From Phycisphaerales bacterium UBA3190 (GTDB taxonomy: Bacteria > Planctomycetota > Phycisphaerae > Phycisphaerales > UBA1924): DNA of 35,622 nt. The stretch spans positions 2,627-38,248 of the forward strand of contig DEXG01000039.1 in assembly GCA_002364005.1 (NCBI GenBank), read 5' to 3'. A program made the translations under genes and the position numbers. Shown here in pieces: positions 8,470-15,437 of this stretch (position 1 is its first letter; each line of letters opens with the position of its first letter). Under the pieces are notes generated by a model, which made no database searches, was not told where the DNA came from, and saw only the letters and a list, made by a program, of their open reading frames with translations.

Positions 8470-9291
8470 CTAGTAGGTAAAGTGCTTGATCGGCTCGCCC
8501 TGCGTCCCGATGTGCGTCATCGCCTCGATGCCGATCTCCAAGTGCATTTTGGCGTAGAGGGCTGTTACGCTCTTGTCCGATTCCTCGGTCTTCACCCCCT
8601 CGGGTGTGATGGGGACATCAGAGACCAGCAGCAACGCCCCGCGGCTGATCTGGTTGTGGTGTCCCACGATGAAGACCGTCGCGGTTTCCATATCGATCGC
8701 CAGCGCCGTCATGCGTTTGAGCCGTCCCCTGAACTTCTTATCGTGCTCCCAGACACGCCGGTTGGTGGTGTAGACCACGCCGGTGCGGTACTCAAGGTCG
8801 CGCTGCACGATGCGGTCGGACACGAACTTGTGGAGCTTGAAGCTCGGCAGCGCGGGCACCTCTTTGGCGAAGTAGTCGTCGCTGGTGCCCTCGCCTCGGA
8901 TCGCGGCGATGGGGAGCACGAAGTGCCCGATCTCGGTCGAGTCTTTGAGCCCCCCGCACTTGCCCAGAAAGAGCACGCCGTCGGGCATGCGGGCGCTGAG
9001 CAGGTCCATGATGGTCGCGGCGTTGGGCGAGCCGATCCCGAAGTTGACGATGGTGAGCCCGGCGCTATTGGTCGCGGCCTGCATCGGGCGGCCCACGCCG
9101 TGGATATCGCAGTTGAAGCGTTCTGCGAACTCGGTCACATAGTTGGAGAAGTTGGTGAGCAGCACATAATCGCCGAACTGGTCGATGGGCATCCCGGTGT
9201 AGCGGGGGAGCCAGTTCTTGGCGATGTCGAGCTTGCTCTCGAGCGAGGTGGCTTTGGGCAGCATGTCATTGGGTGTGATCGGGTCGGGCAT
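8470..9291 (-). CDS. amn: AMP nucleosidase (short form, nucleoside phosphorylase fold)
   Basis: A 273-aa cytosolic enzyme that splits AMP into adenine and ribose 5-phosphate, part of purine salvage. It has the phosphorylase-fold pattern GIGSPNAATIMDLL (85-98), FLGKCGGL (108-115) and the ribose-binding DMET motif (IDMETATVF, 199-207). It lacks the extra N-terminal domain of the ~480-aa E. coli Amn and resembles the short Bacteroidetes/planctomycete form. A different purine phosphorylase is the main alternative. Start 9291 is preferred because the longer frame would run through the terminator of the tRNA just upstream. There is no ribosome site, and a TATACT box 5 bases before the ATG suggests a leaderless transcript. 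Confidence 0.8.
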   Translation of the reverse strand: MPDPITPNDMLPKATSLESKLDIAKNWLPRYTGMPIDQFGDYVLLTNFSNYVTEFAERFNCDIHGVGRPMQAATNSAGLTIVNFGIGSPNAATIMDLLSARMPDGVLFLGKCGGLKDSTEIGHFVLPIAAIRGEGTSDDYFAKEVPALPSFKLHKFVSDRIVQRDLEYRTGVVYTTNRRVWEHDKKFRGRLKRMTALAIDMETATVFIVGHHNQISRGALLLVSDVPITPEGVKTEESDKSVTALYAKMHLEIGIEAMTHIGTQGEPIKHFTY

Positions 9292-9296
9292 GTACC

Positions 9297-9302
9297 AGTA
9301 TA
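9297..9302 (-). promoter_or_regulatory. -10 box TATACT directly before the amn start
   Basis: TATACT on the minus strand ends 5 bases before ATG 9291, so the expected transcription start falls on or next to the start codon. It lies just after the tRNA terminator. No clear -35 hexamer is seen. Confidence 0.4.
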
Positions 9303-9304
9303 CG

Positions 9305-9335
9305 AAAACACGCCCCGGCAATGGGCCGAGGCGTG
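9305..9335 (-). terminator. Intrinsic terminator of the tRNA-Gln gene
   Basis: On the minus strand the arms CACGCC-T-CGGC and GCCG-G-GGCGTG close a 5-base loop. They pair as an 11-bp stem including one T-G wobble and are followed by TTTTCG. The wobble would be an A-C mismatch on the other strand, which supports minus-strand function. It ends 15 bases after the tRNA. Confidence 0.85.
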
Positions 9336-9350
9336 CGTTCAATCAGAAAG

Positions 9351-9422
9351 TAGGGGAACCGGGACTTGAACCCGAACTAAGGGAATCAGAATCCCTCGTG
9401 CTACCAATTACACCATTCCCCC
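9351..9422 (-). tRNA. trnQ: tRNA-Gln (anticodon CTG)
   Basis: The minus strand folds into a full cloverleaf. The acceptor stem is GGGGGAA with TTCCCCT (terminal G-U), the D-loop is TAATTGGTAG, and the anticodon arm AGGGA-TTCTGAT-TCCCT carries CTG. The T-loop is TTCAAGT with stem TCGGG/CCCGG, and the discriminator is A. The CCA end is not encoded. The gene is followed by its own terminator. Confidence 0.95.
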
Positions 9423-9500
9423 GAATGGCCCGGCTCGCAGGGCGAACCGGGGTGAATCGTACGCCCGTGCAGTCCGCAAGCCAACGCACAACGCTTGAAA

Positions 9501-9530
9501 TTGGTGCCAACCCCTCGCCTGCACTATGCT
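9501..9530 (+). promoter_or_regulatory. Promoter for a leaderless transcript of the DUF885 gene
   Basis: TTGGTG (9501-9506), an 18-base spacer and TATGCT (9525-9530). The -10 box ends 6 bases before ATG 9537, which places the transcription start at the start codon. No ribosome site is present, consistent with leaderless translation. Confidence 0.5.
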
Positions 9531-9536
9531 CTGGCT

Positions 9537-11375
9537 ATGAATACCGCCTCTCGACTCGCCCGTCTGATCCTGCTCGCCCTGGCCCTGATGCTCCCAGCCA
9601 CACACGCGGCGGCCCAGGACTACCTGCCTCCCGTCCCCGAGGGACGCGACCCGGGGCTCTGGGACCTGATGAACCGGGCGATCGACCAGATGTACGAAGC
9701 CAGCCCGGATGGCATCGGCCCCCTGCTCAATGATGAATCCCGCAACGATCAGCTGGGAGACGGCTCGGCGGCCGCGATCGAGAAGCAGAACCGCCAGACC
9801 CGGGCATTGCTCGAAGAACTCCAATCGCTCGACCGCTCGGGCTTCAGCGATGCCGACCATCTGGCCGCCGACCTGCTGATCTATCAGTGGACGCAGAACC
9901 AGCGGCTCGCCAAGTTCAAGGACTGGCAGATGCCCGTCAACTCGATCGGAGGCCCGCAGGTCTGGCTCCCCCAAATGGGCGACTCGGTCCCGCTCAACAC
10001 TCGCAAGCACTACCAGGACTACCTGACCAAGCTCAAACGCGTCCCGATCGCGGTCGGCGACGCGATCGACAACATGCGCCTGGGCATCAGCGATGGGCGT
10101 GTACCCCCGCGTGTCGTGGTCGAGCCAGCTGTCGATCAGGCGATGGCCCAGGCCGCCCCCGAGTTCCGTGAGGACCCGACCAAGTCCCCCTTCTATGGCC
10201 CGTTCCTTGATCTCGATCAGGACGACCCGCTGGCCATCGAAGCCCGCGAGATCATCGCCCAGCGCATCATCCCGGTGTACCAGGAGCTGGCGGTGTTCCT
10301 GAACAACGAGTACCTGCCCGCCTGCCGAGAAACGGTGGGGGCGGCCCAGAGCGTCGACGGCATCGAGGCCTACAGCGCCATGATCACCTCGCACACCACC
10401 CTCCCCGAGTACGACGCCAACGAGGTGCACCAGATCGGGCTCGATGAGGTCAAGCGCATCAAGTCGGAGATGATGGGCGTCATCGCACGCAGCGACTGGT
10501 CCGGCAACGACAAGAGCTGGGCCAGTTCCGACGCGAAGTTCAACGCATTCACCGAGTATGTGCGCACCGACCCGCGTTTCTACTACGACTTCCCGGGAGA
10601 CCTGCTCGATGCCTACAAGGTCATCTGCAAGACCATCGACCCCGAACTCACCAAACTCTTTGGCACGCTCCCACGCCTGACCTACGGCGTGCGCCCGCTC
10701 CCCGGGCTCAGCGCCGAATCAGCACCCACGGCCTACTACTACCCCGGCTCGCTCAACACGGGTCGGCCCGGCTACTTTGTCGCCAACCTGACCAAGCTCG
10801 ATCAGCGTCCAAAGACCGAGATGATGGCGCTGACCCTGCACGAGGCCGTCCCCGGGCACCACCTGCAAATCGCCTTGGCCCAGGAGATCGAGAACCAGCA
10901 TCCTATTCGCAAGACCATGGGGTTCACGGGCTTCGTCGAGGGCTGGGCCCTGTATGCCGAGAAGCTCGGGCTGGAGATGGGCGAGGGCGCGTTCGGGCTC
11001 TACGAGGACCCGTATAGCGATTTCGGGCGATTGAACATGGAGATGTGGCGGGCCATGCGTTTGGTCGTTGATACCGGCATGCACAGCAAGGGCTGGTCAC
11101 GCGAGCGAGCCGTCGAATACATGCAGAAGAACAGCGCCCTGGCGTTGCACAACATCGAAGCGGAGATTGATCGGTATATCGGCTGGCCCGGTCAGGCGAC
11201 GGGCTACAAGATGGGCGAGATCGAGATCCTCAAGATTCGCCGAGACGCAGAATCCCAGCTCGGCGATGCCTTCGATCTGCGTGCGTTTCATGACGAGCTG
11301 CTTGGCGACGGGGCGCTGCCACTGCCCGTGCTGCGCGAAAAAATGAGCCGCTGGATCGAAACCCAGCGGCCCTGA
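9537..11375 (+). CDS. Secreted DUF885 family zinc-peptidase-like protein
   Basis: A 612-aa exported protein. The first 25 residues form a signal peptide ending in THAAAQ. The DUF885 core carries HEAVPGHH (435-442), an HExxxxHH-type zinc site, and the downstream EGWALYAE (468-475) with further acidic ligand candidates. Family members are thought to be metallopeptidases or carboxypeptidases in the periplasm; the substrate is unknown. Length is typical for the family. The start ATG 9537 is chosen because it begins the signal peptide; an upstream TTG frame does not. It stands alone, convergent with the small gene at 11,398. Confidence 0.88.
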   Translation: MNTASRLARLILLALALMLPATHAAAQDYLPPVPEGRDPGLWDLMNRAIDQMYEASPDGIGPLLNDESRNDQLGDGSAAAIEKQNRQTRALLEELQSLDRSGFSDADHLAADLLIYQWTQNQRLAKFKDWQMPVNSIGGPQVWLPQMGDSVPLNTRKHYQDYLTKLKRVPIAVGDAIDNMRLGISDGRVPPRVVVEPAVDQAMAQAAPEFREDPTKSPFYGPFLDLDQDDPLAIEAREIIAQRIIPVYQELAVFLNNEYLPACRETVGAAQSVDGIEAYSAMITSHTTLPEYDANEVHQIGLDEVKRIKSEMMGVIARSDWSGNDKSWASSDAKFNAFTEYVRTDPRFYYDFPGDLLDAYKVICKTIDPELTKLFGTLPRLTYGVRPLPGLSAESAPTAYYYPGSLNTGRPGYFVANLTKLDQRPKTEMMALTLHEAVPGHHLQIALAQEIENQHPIRKTMGFTGFVEGWALYAEKLGLEMGEGAFGLYEDPYSDFGRLNMEMWRAMRLVVDTGMHSKGWSRERAVEYMQKNSALALHNIEAEIDRYIGWPGQATGYKMGEIEILKIRRDAESQLGDAFDLRAFHDELLGDGALPLPVLREKMSRWIETQRP

Positions 11376-11397
11376 TGGATCGTTTGAATGCGTGTCC

Positions 11398-11718
11398 TCA
11401 GCCGATGAGCTGATCATCATCGCCGGGCGTTTGCCACTGGCGTGGGTTCTCGTCCCCACGGTTGAGCGGCTTGGCCCGCCCGAAGCTCGCGCCCTTGCGT
11501 TGCAGCTCGGTCTTTGAGGCCGGGGTGCTGGAGCCACCGATCTCACGATCGAGATCCGTCGCGCCTGGTTCTGAGGCGGGCTCGGTGGGGGCCGGGTCCC
11601 GACGCACGGGCTGGTCCGGTTCGAGACGCTTTGAGCGGGCTTCGTCGATCGAGCGATCGAGCTTCCCAAGAATGGCCCGAACCTCGTTGAATGCGTTGGT
11701 GTTGTTCTTCCCGCTCAT
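11398..11718 (-). CDS. Small hydrophilic protein of unknown function
   Basis: A 106-aa protein I do not recognise. It has a short helical N-terminal part (NAFNEVRAILGKLDRSIDEARSK), followed by a Pro/Glu/Arg-rich, probably disordered tail. ATG 11718 is supported by GAGGAGA about 10 bases upstream; a longer frame without a ribosome site reads into the divergent gene's promoter region. It is divergent from the gene at 11,893 and shares a 174-base control region with it. No membrane or catalytic motif is visible. Confidence 0.65.
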   Translation of the reverse strand: MSGKNNTNAFNEVRAILGKLDRSIDEARSKRLEPDQPVRRDPAPTEPASEPGATDLDREIGGSSTPASKTELQRKGASFGRAKPLNRGDENPRQWQTPGDDDQLIG

Positions 11719-11880
11719 AGATAGATCTCTCCTCGTACAGGCTCTATCGGCCCTGTGCCGGGAGGACTTTTCCCCAGACTTCGTCCAATACGCACAGGCC
11801 AATACACTGTGCGGGCTGTGCGGTCTGGTCATGATGTGCCGTGCCATGGGGGGAAGGTCTGGTCGGGTTATCCGCGTGCG

Positions 11881-11886
11881 TATGCT
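11881..11886 (+). promoter_or_regulatory. -10 box TATGCT directly before the next start codon
   Basis: TATGCT ends exactly 6 bases before ATG 11893, the same geometry as before the DUF885 gene, so a leaderless transcript is likely. No good -35 hexamer is visible. Confidence 0.35.
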
Positions 11887-11892
11887 TCTGAC

Positions 11893-12555
11893 ATGACCGA
11901 GCCGTTTGATCAGCCCAGAATCGAGTCCCGCGCCATGCACGACCTGGGGCAGGGCGTCCCCGAAGACAGCCCCTCACCCGGCACGGTCTATGGCCACGCG
12001 CCCCAAGCCAACGCACCGGGCATCATGCCACCCGCCACGAGGGTACAGGCGCGTCGGGATGTGTTCTGGCAGAACATCTGCCGCGAGATCCTGATGGCCC
12101 TGGCCAGCGCCGCCGCCGAGAGCAGCGGACGATTGGGCACGGGCATCAGCGATGCCCAGTCCAGCGGCTCGCCCGTCAACGAGCTCTTCGATGGGCGTAT
12201 GGGGGTCATCACGACGCTGGGCCAACGCATCCCCATCGCCGATGTCACCCCGGTCTTTTCCTGCTCGCTGCCCAACACCGAACTCGATCGGTCGCTGAGC
12301 AATGATGTGCAGTGCAGCATTTTCCGGGTCACCACCCCAACCGGGGAGACCTACACCTTCCCGATCAGTCAGGTCGTGGGCGTGCACTCGGTCTCCCAGT
12401 CCCTGCTCGAGGGAATCGAGGACCAGCAGGAGAGCAGCGAGGAGAAGGTTCCCTTCGGGTTCGCGGCATATACCTCGCTGGCACGCAGCGAGCGTGAGAA
12501 TCGAGCCCAGGAACAGCCCGGAAAGCCCGATTCAGGCATGATGGGCAGTAAATAA
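11893..12555 (+). CDS. Hypothetical protein, last host gene before the prophage
   Basis: A 220-aa protein of unknown function. Residues 1-50 are Pro/Gly-rich and likely disordered. The middle part (about 75-185) alternates strands and short helices and includes VFSCSLPNTELDRSLSNDV and the hydrophobic strand-like stretch YTFPISQVVGVHSVSQSLL. The C-tail is polar. There is no signal peptide or membrane helix. The start has no ribosome site but a -10 box ends 6 bases upstream, suggesting leaderless expression. The gene is intact; the proposed prophage end lies 41 bases after its stop, so the insertion has not broken it. Confidence 0.7.
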   Translation: MTEPFDQPRIESRAMHDLGQGVPEDSPSPGTVYGHAPQANAPGIMPPATRVQARRDVFWQNICREILMALASAAAESSGRLGTGISDAQSSGSPVNELFDGRMGVITTLGQRIPIADVTPVFSCSLPNTELDRSLSNDVQCSIFRVTTPTGETYTFPISQVVGVHSVSQSLLEGIEDQQESSEEKVPFGFAAYTSLARSERENRAQEQPGKPDSGMMGSK

Positions 12556-12617
12556 CCGGACAAGGCAGCGTATTGCGTCGTATCGCGGTAGATCGTTGTA
12601 TTGTTGGGGTTTACGGC

Positions 12618-12661
12618 GATTCGGGCGGGCGTTCTCAAAATGCCGGATTCGATCGGGCGTT
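12618..12661. repeat. Two 16-base direct repeats, candidate transposase end sites
   Basis: GATTCGGGCGGGCGTT (12618-12633) and GATTCGATCGGGCGTT (12646-12661) differ at two positions and are 28 bases apart. They lie 21 bases inside the proposed terminus and outside every gene, which is where transposase-binding sites of a Mu-type left end belong. Confidence 0.6.
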
Positions 12662-12722
12662 GTCGCCAATGGGCAATTAATTAGCGGACAGGAACGCGGG
12701 TAGCTCGCCGAGAGCGGTATCG

Positions 12723-12765
12723 CGGTGCGCGCTCACGGTGCGCGCTGCGCGCCGACGGTGCGCGC
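12723..12765. repeat. Three CGGTGCGCGC direct repeats
   Basis: Copies start at 12723, 12736 and 12756, near the end of the leftward operon. They cover the last codons of the small membrane protein gene and the bases just after it. They could be further protein-binding sites or parts of a GC-rich hairpin ending the early transcript. Confidence 0.45.
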
Positions 12766-12996
12766 GTGGTTCGGTGTTCGTTCGAGTCGGTCGTGGTTGC
12801 ATGGCATGCCGTATCGCCACGGGTGGACGAAGCCGGGCATGTACCAGCATCGCCAGGTCAGCCACCGGGCACTGGGAAGCACAGATCGATCCAGACGCAC
12901 GGCGATCCAGCCCCAGGCGATGCCCTTGAATAGCCACCATGCGGCCTCTGGCCAGCAGCAGACTGGGATACCGAAGATGGGGCGGGCGGGCTTCAC
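12733..12996 (-). CDS. Small membrane protein at the end of the early operon
   Basis: An 87-aa protein that I do not recognise. Its first 60 residues are rich in Trp, Cys, Pro and hydrophobic residues (FGIPVCCWPEAAWWLF, IAWGWIAV), suggesting a re-entrant or single membrane segment; the tail is basic. The GTG start overlaps the MazG-like gene's TGA (GTGA), the same coupling used elsewhere in this operon, which is the main reason to believe it. An overlapping frame at 12,677-12,940 lacks this coupling. It is the last gene before the left end, a position where phages often carry accessory or host-takeover genes. Confidence 0.5.
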   Translation of the reverse strand: MKPARPIFGIPVCCWPEAAWWLFKGIAWGWIAVRLDRSVLPSARWLTWRCWYMPGFVHPWRYGMPCNHDRLERTPNHARTVGAQRAP

Positions 12997-13490
12997 GGAG
13001 TGGCGTCCTGGGCAGTAGCGGGCGGGCAGGTCGGGCAGGCGCGTGGAGTCGTCGAGCGATGGAGATTCGGCGATAGTGACATCATCCGTTCATACCCGCG
13101 ACGCAAAGAAACCTCGTTGAACTTTGCGACTGTCGACTCAGACAGATTGACGCCGCATCGCGACGCCAGCAGATCCAAATATGTCAGAACATCAGCGATC
13201 TCTTTGGCGATCTCGTTTGAGTCGACCTGATCACCTCGGCGTTGCTTCTTGAGCAGGTTGCATAACTCGCCCACCTCTCCGGCCAACGCGCAGGCCCAGT
13301 CTGTTGGTGACCAGGAATCCAGTTCGTGAAACACCGCCTCACACCGCTGAAGGTTCTCAAGTCGGAACAGATTGAGGTCCAGCCCCCCATGTTCACCAAC
13401 GACGAGCGTTGGGATAATCTGCAACGGCTCGGGATCGGGGCCGGTCCATGAGTCGTTATCACCGAGTGGGGGGAGCTGGTTGGTGTTCAT
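12993..13490 (-). CDS. MazG-like nucleotide pyrophosphohydrolase
   Basis: A 165-aa protein with an all-alpha NTP-PPase (MazG-like) core at about residues 60-135. The metal-binding pattern is visible as GEVGE (E72, E75) and EIAD (E97, D100). Such enzymes cleave nucleoside triphosphates to monophosphates plus pyrophosphate. Phage versions are thought to clean nucleotide pools or alter the host alarmone state. The C-tail carries a short CPTC motif of unknown use. The start ATG 13490 follows GGAGG; a longer frame would cover the coupled upstream peptide. It lies in the early operon, between a 37-aa membrane peptide and a small membrane protein, with overlaps on both sides. Confidence 0.75.
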   Translation of the reverse strand: MNTNQLPPLGDNDSWTGPDPEPLQIIPTLVVGEHGGLDLNLFRLENLQRCEAVFHELDSWSPTDWACALAGEVGELCNLLKKQRRGDQVDSNEIAKEIADVLTYLDLLASRCGVNLSESTVAKFNEVSLRRGYERMMSLSPNLHRSTTPRACPTCPPATAQDATP

Positions 13491-13600
13491 CCTTCGGCCT
13501 CCGGCTGGTCTACGGACTGCCCGGCCACGCCTTTGACTTGCTTCCAAGTATCGCACACCATCCAGGTGCACCAGATCAACGACACGGCTAGTGCGAACAT
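13487..13600 (-). CDS. 37-residue membrane peptide
   Basis: A very short gene. The peptide begins MFALAVSLIWCTWMVCDTW, a single membrane helix with three tryptophans and two cysteines, followed by a polar tail. CCGGAGA lies a few bases before the ATG. Its TGA overlaps the MazG-like gene's ATG (ATGA), and its start overlaps the end of the upstream DnaA-like gene by 13 bases, so it fits the operon's coupling exactly. Function unknown. It could instead be a mere coupling leader for MazG. Confidence 0.45.
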   Translation of the reverse strand: MFALAVSLIWCTWMVCDTWKQVKGVAGQSVDQPEAEG

Positions 13601-14313
13601 GGGGTATCTCCGGCAAAATGGGGTGAAAGGTCGTCGATGGGTTCGGCCCAGCCGAGCACGGTTTCCATCGCGGCACCACGCTGCTCGGCGGTTCTAAGTG
13701 CACGGGTGATGGTGCGTCGATGCATCTTGCGACCAAGCTGTATTTCGACTTCACGCTGGATCATCGCGGTCTTTTTCGGGGTGATCGAGAGCGCTACGAG
13801 CACTTCGTCGTAGACGGGGGAGGGCTGGTCTTTGGGTGCAGGTTCAGCTGCGGCCAGGGCGGGCTTGTGGCGGGCCTTGGATGCATCGGTGCGTTTGGCT
13901 TGAACACGCGGCCGCCGTGGCTGCGTGTTGTCTGGCGCTGATTGATGGACGGCCTCGGGTTGAGACTCGACCAGTGATGCTTCCCCCGCGCGAATGAAGC
14001 AGTAGTTGGCGTATTCCAGGGCGGTGCATGGAAGGCCGGTGATGAACTTGGCGTCATCGTCGTGACCGCCAGAGCGGACGCGTTGTATCGCGTCGAGCAC
14101 GATGGCGTGGCTCGATTTGCGTGACCTGATCACGCCGTTGATCTCGGGAAGCGAGAGCATCGTGTGTTGCCGGAGCACGGTGCAGATGATCGCCCTGGCA
14201 AACACGACCTTGGCTCTGCGTGTGTTGCTGAACAGGTCGGCCAGTTCGATGCCGCAGTCGGCAACCACCTGGTCGCGCAGGATCTCCGGGTTGATCGGTT
14301 GTAGTAGAGGCAT
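13588..14313 (-). CDS. DnaA domain IV-like DNA-binding protein (larger of two)
   Basis: A 241-aa protein. Residues about 15-85 resemble the C-terminal DnaA-box-binding domain of DnaA. A long helix (RRAKVVFARAIICTVLRQH) is followed by SLPEINGVIRSRKSSHAIV, which parallels the DnaA signature S..EIG..FGGRDHTTV. The ATPase domain is absent. A basic, Pro-rich linker (about 120-165) leads to a C-terminal winged-helix-like segment (about 168-225, with REVEIQLGRKMHRRTITRALRTAEQ). It may bind DnaA boxes in host or phage DNA. The start overlaps the sibling gene's stop by one base (TGATG), so the two are coupled. Confidence 0.65.
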   Translation of the reverse strand: MPLLQPINPEILRDQVVADCGIELADLFSNTRRAKVVFARAIICTVLRQHTMLSLPEINGVIRSRKSSHAIVLDAIQRVRSGGHDDDAKFITGLPCTALEYANYCFIRAGEASLVESQPEAVHQSAPDNTQPRRPRVQAKRTDASKARHKPALAAAEPAPKDQPSPVYDEVLVALSITPKKTAMIQREVEIQLGRKMHRRTITRALRTAEQRGAAMETVLGWAEPIDDLSPHFAGDTPCSH

Positions 14314-14690
14314 CAGGCGGCCTCCTTGGCGAGTCTACTGGTGCGTTCGGTATCGATATTGTGGCAGCAGTGGGCAAAGAAGTGCATCGCAGATCGGTAT
14401 TCCCAGTGCGCGGCAACGGTGTCCAGGTGGCCCGCGTCGAGCGACTCGATCGCACCTCGGATCTTGTGATTTGGCAGCCGCAAGCGCACGGCGATTTGGC
14501 TGATCTTCATGCCGTTGCGCTTGCGCAGGATCTCGGCGATGCATGCCAGGGCGAGCTTGGCGGTGCCGCTGATGCGTGACGCCCCGACGATGTCGACGGT
14601 GTCGATTGCGAGCAGGTCGCACACGGTCTCCAGCACCAGGTTGGGGTCCAGGTGCAACGGGTTGTGTTCAGCGATTGAAGTAGTCGTCAT
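14313..14690 (-). CDS. DnaA domain IV-like DNA-binding protein (small)
   Basis: A 125-aa protein with the same fold as its downstream neighbour. Residues 22-85 follow the DnaA domain IV layout: a first helix, the IDTVDIVGASR stretch, the long helix GTAKLALACIAEILRKR, and then the helix-turn-helix KISQIAVRLRLPNHKIRGAIESL. Nothing of the ATPase part remains. The TDxSxxNxxA-type shared features with its neighbour suggest a duplication followed by divergence. The start ATG lies 23 bases inside the methylase gene's end. The function may be DnaA-box binding, regulation of the early operon, or interference with host replication initiation. A Trp-repressor-like regulator is the alternative. Confidence 0.6.
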   Translation of the reverse strand: MTTTSIAEHNPLHLDPNLVLETVCDLLAIDTVDIVGASRISGTAKLALACIAEILRKRNGMKISQIAVRLRLPNHKIRGAIESLDAGHLDTVAAHWEYRSAMHFFAHCCHNIDTERTSRLAKEAA

Positions 14691-15351
14691 GGCTCATGCC
14701 CCTTGCTGCCGCGATTCGTTCACGGGCTTTGCGTGCGTACTTGCCGTCGAGTTCAGTGCCGAAGAACCGGCGGCCGCTGAGCGTGCATGCGACGCCCGAC
14801 GCGCCGGTCCCTGTGAAGGGATCGACGACCAGATCGCCTGGGCGAGTCGTTGCTTCGATCAGCTGGTACATCAGTTCGACCGGCTTCTCGGTCGGGTGAG
14901 TTCGTTTGTTGCCTCTTGGCTTTGGCACAGAGATCAGACTCAATGGACGCTCGTTTGGGAATGCGAACTTTCCCTTGGTCGCCCACCAGATCAGTTCGTG
15001 ACGAGGGGAGAACTGCGTCTTGCAGTCGCCCATCCCATTGCCCCCCTTGTCCCACACGACCTGCGATCGGATCTTGAAGCCCGCTGCTTCGATCGCCAGC
15101 TTGAAGCTGTCCTGGATGTCCCAGCGTGTGAAGCAAAGGATGCCCCCGCCCGGCTTGCAGATGCGGTGCGCATCGTGCATCCACCAGATGAACGGTCGCT
15201 CGTCGTTCTTGATCTTGACGCCGGTGGTGGATTGGTACCCGATCCCGTAAGGCGGGTCGGTGAGCACGAGTTGGGCGCTCTCGGTCGGCACCGAGCGTAG
15301 TTTGATCATCGCGTCCCCCTTCACGAGACGCTGCATTGAGTTCTTGCTCAT
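14668..15351 (-). CDS. DNA methyltransferase, beta class, likely N6-adenine
   Basis: A 227-aa enzyme that transfers a methyl group from SAM to DNA. The catalytic motif DPPY (32-35) comes before the SAM-binding motif DPFTGTGASG (177-186), the beta-class order. HPTEKP (152-157) and GTELD (198-202) are the usual flanking motifs. DPPY favours adenine-N6 over cytosine-N4, but either is possible. No restriction endonuclease gene is nearby, so this is an orphan phage methylase, probably protecting phage DNA from host restriction or timing gene expression. The start MSKNS is chosen at the beginning of the conserved part; an overlapping longer frame is out of phase. Confidence 0.9.
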   Translation of the reverse strand: MSKNSMQRLVKGDAMIKLRSVPTESAQLVLTDPPYGIGYQSTTGVKIKNDERPFIWWMHDAHRICKPGGGILCFTRWDIQDSFKLAIEAAGFKIRSQVVWDKGGNGMGDCKTQFSPRHELIWWATKGKFAFPNERPLSLISVPKPRGNKRTHPTEKPVELMYQLIEATTRPGDLVVDPFTGTGASGVACTLSGRRFFGTELDGKYARKARERIAAARGMSHDDYFNR

Positions 15352-15437
15352 TGAGATTTTTCACTTCCATGTTCATATCCTCACTTGGCGACGGTCTTTG
15401 CTGTCCAGGCGGTGCCGTCGTCAGGGGTGCCGGGTGT

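Noticed and set aside
12056..12555. Host gene at 11,893-12,555 as part of the prophage
   Set aside because: It reads on the plus strand outside the early operon, has a leaderless-type host promoter, and lies left of the proposed terminus and repeats.
12677..12940. 87-codon minus-strand frame near the left end
   Set aside because: It overlaps the coupled small membrane gene in another frame and has Arg/Ala/His shadow composition.
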